DNA of 40,285 nt from JAMXLO01 sp036265005 (GTDB lineage Bacteria; Pseudomonadota; Alphaproteobacteria; Acetobacterales; Acetobacteraceae). The DNA lies in assembly GCA_036265005.1 (NCBI GenBank), contig DATAPW010000074.1, positions 1 through 40,285 on the forward strand, in the 5' to 3' direction. Positions 7,959 to 15,630 of this stretch are shown piece by piece. Under the pieces are notes generated by a model, which saw only the letters and a list, made by a program, of their open reading frames with translations, did not search any database and had not been told where the DNA came from. Position 1 is the first letter of the stretch, and every line of letters begins with the position of its first letter. The translations under genes were made by a program, and so were the position numbers.

Positions 7959-9212
7959 TTACGTGGGGATCCGCACCGGCAGCGAACGGATGCCGTGAAT
8001 GAAGTTCGAATAGATCCGCCGCGGCTCGCCCATCACCTCGATCACCGGATGGCGCGGCAGCAGTTCCTCCCACAGGATGCGAAGCTGCAACTCGGCCAGC
8101 CGGTTGCCGACGCAGCGATGCACGCCGAAGCCGAATGACAAATGCTGCCGCGGGCGCGCCCGGTCGATGATGAAGCGATCAGGCGCCTCGATCGCGTCCG
8201 GATCGCGATTCCCCGAGACATACCAGATCACCACCTTGTCGCCCTTGCGGATCGGCCGGCCGGCGATCTCGGCATCCTCGATCGCGGTCCGGCGCATGTG
8301 GATCACCGGCGTCACGTAGCGGATGATCTCCGACACCATGCCGGGTACCAGCGCCGGATTGGCCCGCAACTTTCGATATTCATCCGGATGCTGGTGCAGT
8401 GCCAGCAGTCCGCCGCTCATCGAATTGCGCGTCGTGTCGTTGCCGCCGACGATCAGCAGCGCCAGGTTGCCCATGAACTCGCGCAACGGCATTTCGCGGG
8501 TTGACGGGCCCTGCGCCAACATCGTCAGCAGGTCGAATTTCGGCGGTCCCTTCGCGCGCTCGTTGAACAACCCGGCCATCGTCTCGGCCATCACCTTCAT
8601 TTCCGCGAAACGCTCGTCCTCGGAATGAACCGGCGCGTCGGGCGCGTTCACGTTGCAGATCGCCACATCCGACCAATAGGTCAGCTTCCGGCGTTCCTCC
8701 CACGGATAATCGAACAGCGTCGCCAGCATCATGGTGGTCAGTTCGATCGACACGTGGTCCACCCAGTCGAACACTTCGCCTCGCGGCAGACTGTCCAGCA
8801 CGCGGCAGGTGCGCTCGCGGATCACCGCTTCCATGTTGGCAAGGTTGCCCGGCGCCACGATGGGGCTCACCACCTTGCGCTGCTCGTCATGGCGCGGCGG
8901 ATCCATGCGGATGAAACTCGGCCGCTCCATGCCTTTCGGCTGTTCCTCGATCTGGATGCCGCCGAGTTCGGACGCCGAGGAGTAGATGCCGTGGTTCACC
9001 TCGACATGCATGATGTCCTTGTACTTGGTAACCGCCCAGTACGGGCCGTAGCGGCTGTCCGGGCAGTAATGCACCGGGTCTTCGCGCCGCAGCCGTTCGA
9101 AATACGGATACCAGGTGTCGTCCTGGTAAAGCTGCGGATCGCTGACATCGATCGCATCGAGCGGGATCGCGTAGGCATCCGTGGCGGCGTCGGCATGGAC
9201 CGGAGCGTTCAT
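7959..9212 (-). CDS. Cytochrome P450, CYP153-like alkane/fatty-acid terminal hydroxylase
   Basis: This 417-aa soluble P450 has an I-helix motif GGNDTTR at 256-262 (oxygen activation), ExxR at 295-298 (EIIR) and a haem loop FGFGVHRCVG with Cys367 as thiolate ligand. The text around these motifs (LIVGGNDTTRNSMSGG, RLAELQLRILWEEL, PPRHDEQRK...SPIVAP) is what I recall of CYP153, the bacterial family that hydroxylates the terminal carbon of medium-chain alkanes and related aliphatics. It is the last gene of a leftward reductase-ferredoxin-P450 operon that supplies its whole electron chain. The chain-length range cannot be read from sequence. Confidence 0.92.
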   Translation of the reverse strand: MNAPVHADAATDAYAIPLDAIDVSDPQLYQDDTWYPYFERLRREDPVHYCPDSRYGPYWAVTKYKDIMHVEVNHGIYSSASELGGIQIEEQPKGMERPSFIRMDPPRHDEQRKVVSPIVAPGNLANMEAVIRERTCRVLDSLPRGEVFDWVDHVSIELTTMMLATLFDYPWEERRKLTYWSDVAICNVNAPDAPVHSEDERFAEMKVMAETMAGLFNERAKGPPKFDLLTMLAQGPSTREMPLREFMGNLALLIVGGNDTTRNSMSGGLLALHQHPDEYRKLRANPALVPGMVSEIIRYVTPVIHMRRTAIEDAEIAGRPIRKGDKVVIWYVSGNRDPDAIEAPDRFIIDRARPRQHLSFGFGVHRCVGNRLAELQLRILWEELLPRHPVIEVMGEPRRIYSNFIHGIRSLPVRIPT

Positions 9213-9246
9213 GGCAGTTCCTCCACTTCTTACGGTTGCCGGCGGC

Positions 9247-9573
9247 TTAGTGCTGGCCCTCCGGCATGGTCACGACCAGGCCGTCCAGGTCCGGGGTCAT
9301 GGTGATCTGGCAGGACAGGCGCGAATTCGGCTGAGCGACCGCGGCGAAACTCAGCATGCTGGCTTCCTGCGATCCCGGCACCGGCGTGCCGATCTTCGCC
9401 AGCCATTCGGGTCCGAGATACACATGGCATGTCGCGCAGGCGCACTCGCCGCCGCAATCCGCATCGATGCCGGGAACGTTGTTGTCCACCGCACCACGCA
9501 TCACGGAGGTGCCGAGAGGCACGTCCACCGTGTGTGCGGTACCGTTGTATTCGACGTAGGTAACCTTCGGCAT
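9247..9573 (-). CDS. [2Fe-2S] ferredoxin, adrenodoxin/putidaredoxin type
   Basis: This 108-aa electron carrier has the adrenodoxin-type cluster motif C-x5-C-x2-C (Cys40, Cys46, Cys49) and a distal fourth ligand, Cys88 in RLSCQI. An extra cysteine sits at 44, inside the loop. It should pass electrons from the reductase encoded 26 bp upstream to the P450 encoded 34 bp downstream, in the cytoplasm. The start at 9573 has GGGAGGACC directly before the ATG, a strong ribosome binding site. An in-frame upstream extension of 18 codons has no such site. Confidence 0.95.
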   Translation of the reverse strand: MPKVTYVEYNGTAHTVDVPLGTSVMRGAVDNNVPGIDADCGGECACATCHVYLGPEWLAKIGTPVPGSQEASMLSFAAVAQPNSRLSCQITMTPDLDGLVVTMPEGQH

Positions 9574-9599
9574 GGTCCTCCCCTGCGGTCCGGGCCTGC

Positions 9600-10832
9600 C
9601 TATCCGGCAAGCTCTCGGAGCGAGCATGACACGTCCCGCAGCATGGACGCCATGGCCGGCTTCCGCCGGGCGATCATCAGCCGGCCGGCCATGAAGTCAG
9701 CCGGGGCGTTGACTGCCTCGACCGCCTGTATGGCACCATCTGCGGCGAGATGGAAAATGGCGAAGGAGCCGGTCGCCGGATCGCCGCGCACGACGGTTTC
9801 CGCCACGTCGAACGGCAACCCGGCGATCTGCAGCCTGGCCTCGAACTGGTCGGACCAGAACCACGGCACTTCGGGTGTCGGAGGCGCGCGCCCGCACAGA
9901 TCGGCTGCCGCCTGCTTCGCCTGCTCCAGCGCATTGGGCACGCTCTCCAGCCGGACGGTGCGACGATACCGCGGCACGGGGCGATGGGTGCAGTCGCCGA
10001 TCGCATGGATCGCCGGATCTGCCGTGCGCGCCGCCGGATCGACGATGATGCCGGTCGCGCAATCCAGGCCGGCCTCTCGTCCCGGCGCGTCATTCGGCGC
10101 CGCACCGATGCCGACCAGTACCGCATCGCAGGGAATGGCGCTGCCGTTCGACAGGCGAACCGCGGCGACGCGACCATCGGTGCCCTCGAACGCTTCCACC
10201 GACGCGTTCAGCGCGAAGCGCACGCCGGCGGCCGCATGATAGCGGTGGAAGTAGTCCGACAGCGGCACAGAGGCGACGCGTGGCAGCACGCGGGCCTCAC
10301 GCTCGATCACCACAACATCCAGGCCGAGGCTGCGCGCCGAGGCAGCGGCTTCCAAGCCGATATAGCCCGCTCCGATGACCGCCAGGCGCGACCCGGGACG
10401 CAGTGCCGCCTTGAGGCGATCGGCGTCGGCAACCGTGCGCAATTCCAGCACGCCGCGGAATTGGCGTCCGGGGACCGGGATTGGCCGGGCATGCGCGCCA
10501 AGGGCAAGAATCAAATGGTCGTATGCAAACTGCTCATCGGTTGCCAATGCGACTGTTCGGCGCGCGCGGTCGATCCGCACCACCTGCGAAGCGAGCCGCA
10601 GTTCGATCCCGTTCGCCGGGTAGAACGCGGCAGGCCGCAGCAGCAGGGATGCAAGATCGCCCTCGCCCTTGAGCCACGCCTTCGACAGCGGAGGCCGCTG
10701 GTAGGGCGCGACCGGTTCGGCACCGATCAGCGTGATCGGGCCCTTCCAGCCATATTGGCGCAGCAACGCAGCGACCGAACCGCCCGCATGGCCGGCACCG
10801 GCGATCACGATACGGCTGGAAGTATCGGTCAT
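9600..10832 (-). CDS. NAD(P)H:ferredoxin reductase (FAD), rubredoxin/putidaredoxin-reductase type
   Basis: This 410-aa flavoprotein transfers electrons from NAD(P)H to the adjacent ferredoxin. The N-terminal FAD Rossmann motif is VIAGAGHAGG, followed by YQRPPLSK as in the putidaredoxin/rhodocoxin reductase family. The second dinucleotide fold for NADH is IGAGYIGLEAA near 150. The FAD-ribityl motif is HAIGDC near 280. Length and domain order are normal. It is the first gene of the P450 operon, so reductase, carrier and oxygenase are made together. A 124-bp spacer separates it from the divergent secreted-protein gene. Confidence 0.93.
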   Translation of the reverse strand: MTDTSSRIVIAGAGHAGGSVAALLRQYGWKGPITLIGAEPVAPYQRPPLSKAWLKGEGDLASLLLRPAAFYPANGIELRLASQVVRIDRARRTVALATDEQFAYDHLILALGAHARPIPVPGRQFRGVLELRTVADADRLKAALRPGSRLAVIGAGYIGLEAAASARSLGLDVVVIEREARVLPRVASVPLSDYFHRYHAAAGVRFALNASVEAFEGTDGRVAAVRLSNGSAIPCDAVLVGIGAAPNDAPGREAGLDCATGIIVDPAARTADPAIHAIGDCTHRPVPRYRRTVRLESVPNALEQAKQAAADLCGRAPPTPEVPWFWSDQFEARLQIAGLPFDVAETVVRGDPATGSFAIFHLAADGAIQAVEAVNAPADFMAGRLMIARRKPAMASMLRDVSCSLRELAG

Positions 10833-10956
10833 GCCGCCAGCCTAGGTGAGTTTGCGAGGTGAGCGGAAGTGCGGCGCTTCAGGGATACTGGAACACGCAG
10901 CGCGAACCGGGCAAACTGCACGGCACATCCACCAGGCTCGCAGGCATAGGCGGGGC

Positions 10957-11283
10957 ATGAGGCGGCTCATCCTCGGCACGGCTGTCGTCTTCGCTGCAAC
11001 CGCCCACGCGGCACCGCCGCCGGACGCTGACCCTGCGCTTGCGCCGTGGTTCAACAGTCTGCGGCTACCGTTTACGAACGCCCTGTGCTGTTCGATCGCC
11101 GATTGCCGGCCGACGGACTCCCGCATTGTTGGCGATCACTATGAGGCGTTCGTCGGCGGCGAGTGGCGGGCGGTGCCGTCGGACAGGATATTGCAGCGCA
11201 GCGACAACCCGACTGGCCGCGCTGTCGTATGCTGGACGCCGAGCGCCGGCATTATGTGCTTTGTGCGCGGGCCAGAAAGCTGA
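10957..11283 (+). CDS. Small secreted cysteine-containing protein
   Basis: This 108-aa protein starts with a clear Sec signal (MRRLILGTAVVFAATAHA, cleavage near residue 18). The mature part is about 90 residues and has five cysteines (CCSIADC, VVCW, IMCF), which suggests disulfides in the periplasm. The conserved-looking segments NALCCSIADCRPTDSR and RAVVCW resemble a hypothetical family I have seen in Rhizobiales and Acetobacteraceae, with no known function. The ATG at 10957 was preferred to an earlier in-frame start because it begins the signal peptide; its ribosome site is weak. A hairpin terminator follows 23 bp later. Confidence 0.8.
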   Translation: MRRLILGTAVVFAATAHAAPPPDADPALAPWFNSLRLPFTNALCCSIADCRPTDSRIVGDHYEAFVGGEWRAVPSDRILQRSDNPTGRAVVCWTPSAGIMCFVRGPES

Positions 11284-11306
11284 ACCGCATTGTCCTGAAA
11301 CGCAAA

Positions 11307-11341
11307 GACCCCCGTACGCTCGAAGGCGTTGAACGGGGGTC
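11307..11341 (+). terminator. Hairpin terminator after the secreted-protein gene
   Basis: GACCCCCGT (11307-11315) and ACGGGGGTC (11333-11341) form a perfect 9-bp stem with a 17-nt loop, 24 bp after the stop. There is no strong T-run. A second small hairpin, GCGAAG/CTTCGC, follows at 11347-11364. Confidence 0.65.
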
Positions 11342-11548
11342 ACATTGCGAAGTCAATGCTTCGCGTCCGGCTCATATCGCCGAACAATGCGCGGACTTTG
11401 AAATTGGTCGCCGATGCCGCGTCAGTCGGCAACTCGGAACATGCCCGGTGGAGTCATGCTGTTTATGCACCCTCCTTCTTTCGTTGACAGCCAAAACTCT
11501 GCGCTCTGGACTGGCTCTTTGTCAAGGTAATGCTGTCCCGCCGAAGCG
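11342..11548. other. Intergenic stretch without a gene
   Basis: No convincing reading frame is present. It contains the small GCGAAG/CTTCGC hairpin (11347-11364) and an inverted pair TTGACA (11484-11489) / TGTCAA (11520-11525). The latter is extended by AGCCA/TGGCT and could be a weak terminator for the leftward CBS gene. The base composition is somewhat more AT-rich than the flanks. Confidence 0.5.
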
Positions 11549-12028
11549 CTACACTGAGTTGTTCAACGCGCTTGGCGAGTGCGCCAAGGCCCGAACAAGA
11601 TCAGCCCGGCTGACAATGCCGACCAGCTTGCCGTCACGCAGAATCGGGACGCGCTTGATATGGTGAATACCGATCAGATCGGCGATTTCGGCGGCGGTGG
11701 TCGTCTTCGCCGCACTCACCACGTCACGCGTCATCAGGTCTGCTGCACGGCGCTTGTCAGCCCGGATGTATTCGAGGAATTCCGGCGCAAGATCGGTGCC
11801 CTCGGCCAGCACGCCCAGCCACCATGCGCGGCGCATTTCGTTCGCCGCGCCAAACGGCCGCATCAGGTCGCCTTCGCTCAGCATGCCAAGTACCGTACCG
11901 TCGCGGCCGCAAACCGGCACCGCGCTGATCTCGTGCTCGGCGAGCAACGCCGCAACCTCAGCCACCGTCGCATCAGGCCCGACGGTGACCACATTCCTCG
12001 TCATGATGCTTGCAGCATTGAGCGACAT
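11549..12028 (-). CDS. Tandem CBS-domain protein
   Basis: This 159-aa protein consists of two CBS motifs, at about 5-60 (ASIMTRNVVTVGPDATVAEV ... GMLSEGDLM) and 95-150 (DLMTRDVVSA ... VGIVSRADLVRAL). They form one Bateman module, which in this family senses adenine nucleotides or similar ligands. Between them is a helical linker with a W-W-L motif. There is no attached enzyme or channel domain, so it is a stand-alone regulator whose partner is unknown. The start at 12028 has GGGAGAAG 6 nt upstream; an in-frame start 19 codons earlier lacks a site. It lies downstream of the TauD gene on the same strand, 92 bp away. Confidence 0.9.
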   Translation of the reverse strand: MSLNAASIMTRNVVTVGPDATVAEVAALLAEHEISAVPVCGRDGTVLGMLSEGDLMRPFGAANEMRRAWWLGVLAEGTDLAPEFLEYIRADKRRAADLMTRDVVSAAKTTTAAEIADLIGIHHIKRVPILRDGKLVGIVSRADLVRALAHSPSALNNSV

Positions 12029-12120
12029 CGTGCTTCTCCCGCACCCGTTGGCGGTCAGCAAACCACCGGACGGCGCGGACAGCATTGACCCAGGTCAAAC
12101 CCCCGGCAGAACGCGGCCGG

Positions 12121-13014
12121 CTACTCCGCCGCCGCCTCCTGCTCCATCGTCGCCACGTCGCCGGCCAGGGTGGTACGCCGCACGTCGCGCACCTCGTTGC
12201 GGTCGAACCGCCGCCCGCGGTGCATCGTCTGGCGATTGTCCCACATCACCAGGTCGCAGCGCCTCCAGGCATGCGAGTAGACGAACTCCCGCTGCGTCGC
12301 GAACTCGTTCAGGTCGCGCAGGAACATCCGGGCTTCCGGGATCGTCCAGCCGTCAACCGTCCCGGCATGCGACGACAGGAACAGCGATTTGCGTCCCGTC
12401 ACCGGGTGCGTGCGCACCAGCCTCTGGCGCACCGGCCTGAATGCCACGCGCTCCTCGTCGGTCAGGTCGGTGAAGCCGATCGCCTCGCGCGAGTACATCA
12501 GCGAATGTTCGCAGACCAGGTTTTCGACCTCGGCCTTGGTACGCGCATCCAGAGCGTCATAGGCGGCGCGCATGTCGGCGAATTCGGTATTGGCGCCCCA
12601 GGACGGCAGGATGCGACCGGAGAGCAGCGAGTATTTCGCTGGGATCGGCCGGAACGAGCTGTCGGAATGCCACAGCCGGTCGCCCAGCTTGAAGAACCAC
12701 ACCCGGTCCTCGGCCGAAATGATGTTGCCGTGCCGGTCGAGATTGGAGAAATCCGCCATGCCCGCGCGCAGCCGGCTGTCCTCCTTCTTCTGGATGTGGC
12801 CGCCGGTCTTGTAGTTCTCCAGCTCGCCGAAATGCAGTGTGAAGGCGAGCTGCTGCTCGTCGGTGATGTTCTGGCCGGGGAACACCAGCACGGCGTACTG
12901 GTCCATGCCCGCCTCGACCGCGGCAACCTCCTCGCGGGACAGCTTCCTGCCGCAGTCGATCCCCGAAACCTCGGCTGCGAACGCCGGGTGCAGAGGGCGG
13001 AACGATACGGTCAT
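12121..13014 (-). CDS. TauD/TfdA-family Fe(II)/2-oxoglutarate dioxygenase
   Basis: This 297-aa non-haem iron oxygenase is expected to hydroxylate a substrate while decarboxylating 2-oxoglutarate. The iron ligands are WHSDSS (His116, Asp118) and the distal TMHRGRRFD (His265). Arg280 in VRRTTL is placed to bind the 2-oxoglutarate carboxylate. The sequence is closer in feel to TfdA-type (aryloxyalkanoate) than to taurine enzymes, but the substrate cannot be fixed. GGGAGC precedes the ATG. It is divergent from the IsdG-like gene across a 167-bp GC-rich spacer. Confidence 0.92.
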   Translation of the reverse strand: MTVSFRPLHPAFAAEVSGIDCGRKLSREEVAAVEAGMDQYAVLVFPGQNITDEQQLAFTLHFGELENYKTGGHIQKKEDSRLRAGMADFSNLDRHGNIISAEDRVWFFKLGDRLWHSDSSFRPIPAKYSLLSGRILPSWGANTEFADMRAAYDALDARTKAEVENLVCEHSLMYSREAIGFTDLTDEERVAFRPVRQRLVRTHPVTGRKSLFLSSHAGTVDGWTIPEARMFLRDLNEFATQREFVYSHAWRRCDLVMWDNRQTMHRGRRFDRNEVRDVRRTTLAGDVATMEQEAAAE

Positions 13015-13181
13015 CTCGGTTGCTCCCCATTCGGCATGTCAGACGGAGGCGCATCATGCCACGCCACCGGCCGGATTGGCAGGGCGGGGCCGCACCGGCG
13101 AGGCCGCGGGGGCGCGGTTTGCCTTCCCGGGCATGGCAGTCCAGGCTATTCGATCACACATTCTGGCCGGGAGGTGCAGCC

Positions 13182-13505
13182 ATGTTCATCGCGATGAACC
13201 GCTTCAAGGTCGCGCTCGGCTCGGAGGCGGACTTCGAGAAGGTCTGGACGTCGCGCAACAGCCATCTGTCCGGCGTGCCGGGATTCAGCGCATTCCATCT
13301 GCTGCGCGGACCGGCGCATGACGACCATGTGCTGTATTCGTCGCACACGATCTGGCGCAGCCGGGATGATTTCGAGGCCTGGACGCGGTCGGACGCCTTC
13401 CGCCGCGCCCACAGCGATGCGGGCAGCAATCGAGGCCTGTATCTCGGCCATCCGGAATTCGAAGGTTTCGACGTCATCCAGGCAATCGAGCCCGGCAGGA
13501 ACTGA
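13182..13505 (+). CDS. ABM-fold monooxygenase with IsdG-type haem-degrading triad
   Basis: This 107-aa protein has the antibiotic-biosynthesis-monooxygenase (dimeric ferredoxin-like) fold. Asn6 (AMNRFKV), Trp67 (FEAWTRS) and His77 (FRRAHSD) are spaced almost exactly as the catalytic Asn7-Trp67-His77 of Staphylococcus IsdG, which suggests haem binding and cleavage. The internal segment GVPGFSAFHLL is also typical. GGGAGG at 13170-13175 supports the ATG. It heads the leucine-catabolism operon, 29 bp before an SDR. Its role there is unclear: it could recycle haem, or be a cofactorless oxygenase. Confidence 0.82.
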   Translation: MFIAMNRFKVALGSEADFEKVWTSRNSHLSGVPGFSAFHLLRGPAHDDHVLYSSHTIWRSRDDFEAWTRSDAFRRAHSDAGSNRGLYLGHPEFEGFDVIQAIEPGRN

Positions 13506-13534
13506 CCCGGCAAGAGCTGACAGGGAGGTTCGTG

Positions 13535-14341
13535 ATGCGCTTTGACGGCAAGATCGGCCTGGTCACCGGCGCCGGTTCCGGGATCGGCCGCGCAACGGCG
13601 ATCGGCTTCGCGCAGCGCGGCGGCACGGTGGTGATCACTGATGTGAATGGCGACAGCATCCGGCAGGTCGCCGGCGAAATCGCCGCATCCGGCGGCACCG
13701 CCAGCGCCATCGTGGCGGACATGGCGAACCCCGCAGATATCGACGCGATGATCGCGCATGCGGTGGAGAAATTCGGCCGGCTCGATGTACTTCACAATAA
13801 CGCGTTCGGCGTCCCGGCAACGCTGCGGCAAAACCGCCTCGCACGGTCGGCCGACATCGACCAGGCGGTCTGGGACTACACGATCCAGATCGGCCTCACC
13901 GCCGTGATGCAGGCGACCAGGGCCGCGCTGCCGATCATGCAAAAACAAGGCGGCGGCGCCATCGTCAATACGGCGTCGATCTCCGGCCTGTTCGCCGATT
14001 ACGGCATCGCCGCCTACAACGTCATGAAGGCCGGCGTGATCAACCTGACGCGTGTCGTCGCCGTCGAATATGCCCCGCACAACATCCGCTGCAACTGCAT
14101 CTGCCCGGGCGCGATCGACACGCCGCTGCTGCAGCGCTCGTTCAGCATCCCGGGATTTGCCGATGCAACACGCGCCGCGATCCCGATGGGCCGCCTCGGC
14201 CGGCCGGAGGAAATGGCCAACGTCGTGCTGTTCCTGGCGTCGGACCTGGCCTCCTATGTCAACGGTGCGGCGTTCGTCGCCGATGGTGGACTGACCGCCA
14301 AGACCGGCATCCCGACACGCTTCACCGACAACGAGGGGTGA
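13535..14341 (+). CDS. SDR-family NAD(P)-dependent oxidoreductase
   Basis: This 268-aa classical short-chain dehydrogenase has the cofactor motif TGAGSGIGRA at about 11-20, NNAFG where NNAG is usual, the catalytic Ser in NTASISG and the Tyr-x3-Lys pair in YNVMK. Asp36/37 (VITDVNG) after the second strand favours NAD over NADP. ATG 13535 is used because GGAGG lies 6 nt upstream; a GTG one codon earlier is possible. The stop is 4 nt before isovaleryl-CoA dehydrogenase, so it is in the same operon and probably acts on a branched acyl or alcohol intermediate, which is inference. Confidence 0.92.
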   Translation: MRFDGKIGLVTGAGSGIGRATAIGFAQRGGTVVITDVNGDSIRQVAGEIAASGGTASAIVADMANPADIDAMIAHAVEKFGRLDVLHNNAFGVPATLRQNRLARSADIDQAVWDYTIQIGLTAVMQATRAALPIMQKQGGGAIVNTASISGLFADYGIAAYNVMKAGVINLTRVVAVEYAPHNIRCNCICPGAIDTPLLQRSFSIPGFADATRAAIPMGRLGRPEEMANVVLFLASDLASYVNGAAFVADGGLTAKTGIPTRFTDNEG

Positions 14342-14345
14342 CCCG

Positions 14346-15524
14346 ATGGCGTCGCTCCCGAACCGCCTGTCCGGCCTGAACTTCGACCTCGGCGAGGCGG
14401 CCGACATGCTGCGCGGCACGGTCGAGGCGTTCGCCGCCGACGAGATCGCCCCCCGCGCCGCAGCGATCGATCGCGACAATGCGTTCCCGATGGACCTGTG
14501 GCCGAAATTCGGCGAGTTGGGCGTGCTTGGCATCACCGTCGAGGAAGAATACGGCGGCGTCGGCATGGGCTATCTGGAACACGTCGTCGCGATGGAGGAA
14601 ATCTCGCGCGCATCGGCGTCGGTCGGCCTGTCGTACGGGGCGCATTCGAACCTGTGCGTCAACCAGATCCGCCGCAACGGCAACGAGGCACAGAAGCGGA
14701 GATACCTGCCGAAGCTGATCAGCGGCGAGCATGTCGGAGCCTTGGCGATGAGCGAGCCAGGCGCAGGGTCCGATGTCGTCGGCATGCGCCTGCGTGCGGA
14801 GAAGCGCGGCGACCGCTATGTGCTGAACGGTTCCAAGATGTGGATCACCAACGGGCCGGACGCCGACACGCTGGTGGTGTATGCCAAAACCGATCCGGCG
14901 GCCGGACCGCAGGGGATCACGGCGTTCCTGATCGAGAAGGGCTTTGCCGGATTCTCGACCGCGCAGAAGCTCGACAAGCTGGGCATGCGCGGGTCCAACA
15001 CGTGCGAGCTGGTGTTTGCCGATTGCGAGGTGCCGGAGGACAACGTGCTTGGCCGCGTCAACGACGGCGTGCGCGTGCTGATGAGCGGTCTGGATTACGA
15101 GCGCGCCGTGCTGGCGGCGGGACCGCTTGGCATCATGCAGGCCTGTATGGATGCGGTGGTGCCGTATGTGCATGAGCGGAAGCAGTTCGGCCAGGCGATC
15201 GGCGAGTTCCAGCTCATGCAGGGCAAGCTGGCCGACATGTACACCACGATGAACGCGGCGAAGGCCTACGTGTATACCGTGGCAAAGTCGTGCGACCGTG
15301 GCGAGACGACGCGCAAGGATGCCGCCGGCGCCATCCTGTACGCGGCGGAGAAGGCGACCTGGATGGCGCTCGAGGCGATCCAGTGCCTGGGCGGCAATGG
15401 CTACATCAACGACTATCCCACCGGCCGCCTGCTGCGCGATGCCAAGCTGTACGAGATCGGTGCCGGCACCAGCGAAATCCGCCGCATGCTGATCGGTCGC
15501 GAACTGTTCCGCGAGACGGCATGA
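14346..15524 (+). CDS. ivd: Isovaleryl-CoA dehydrogenase
   Basis: This 392-aa FAD enzyme oxidises isovaleryl-CoA to 3-methylcrotonyl-CoA in leucine breakdown. It shows the acyl-CoA dehydrogenase fold with MSEPGAGSD and WITNGPDADTLVVYAKTD, the latter characteristic of this subfamily. The catalytic base is Glu252 in GLDYERAVLAAGPLG, the position used by isovaleryl-CoA dehydrogenase (Glu254 in the human enzyme). The position used by medium-chain enzymes is a glycine here (EIGAGTSEI). GAGGGG inside the end of the SDR gene serves as ribosome site. The substrate product feeds the carboxylase encoded directly downstream. Confidence 0.95.
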   Translation: MASLPNRLSGLNFDLGEAADMLRGTVEAFAADEIAPRAAAIDRDNAFPMDLWPKFGELGVLGITVEEEYGGVGMGYLEHVVAMEEISRASASVGLSYGAHSNLCVNQIRRNGNEAQKRRYLPKLISGEHVGALAMSEPGAGSDVVGMRLRAEKRGDRYVLNGSKMWITNGPDADTLVVYAKTDPAAGPQGITAFLIEKGFAGFSTAQKLDKLGMRGSNTCELVFADCEVPEDNVLGRVNDGVRVLMSGLDYERAVLAAGPLGIMQACMDAVVPYVHERKQFGQAIGEFQLMQGKLADMYTTMNAAKAYVYTVAKSCDRGETTRKDAAGAILYAAEKATWMALEAIQCLGGNGYINDYPTGRLLRDAKLYEIGAGTSEIRRMLIGRELFRETA

Positions 15525-15534
15525 TGCGGATAGC

Positions 15535-15622
15535 ACCTCCGCCCCAACCCTTCCCCGCTGCGCGGGCGAGGGAGTTCACCGCCCCCTCTCCCGCGCAGCG
15601 GGGGTGGGTTGGGGTGGGGGTG
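15535..15622. repeat. C-/G-rich dispersed palindrome between ivd and mccB
   Basis: The left part (GCCCCAACCCTTCCCCGCTG onward) and the right part (CCCCTCTCCCGCGCAGCGGG onward) are imperfect inverted copies around a short centre. The element ends only about 8 bp before the GTG of the carboxylase, so it occupies the whole leader of that gene. A shorter relative is at 4588-4640. Its G-rich end may double as a ribosome site. Confidence 0.75.
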
Positions 15623-15630
15623 CCGCCCGC

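Noticed and set aside
11484..11525. TTGACA as a promoter in the 11.4-kb spacer
   Set aside because: No matching -10 and no rightward gene follows; it is part of an inverted TTGACA/TGTCAA pair, more likely structural.
14322..15536. Long open frame antisense to isovaleryl-CoA dehydrogenase
   Set aside because: No recognisable motif, and it is the complement of a well-conserved enzyme.
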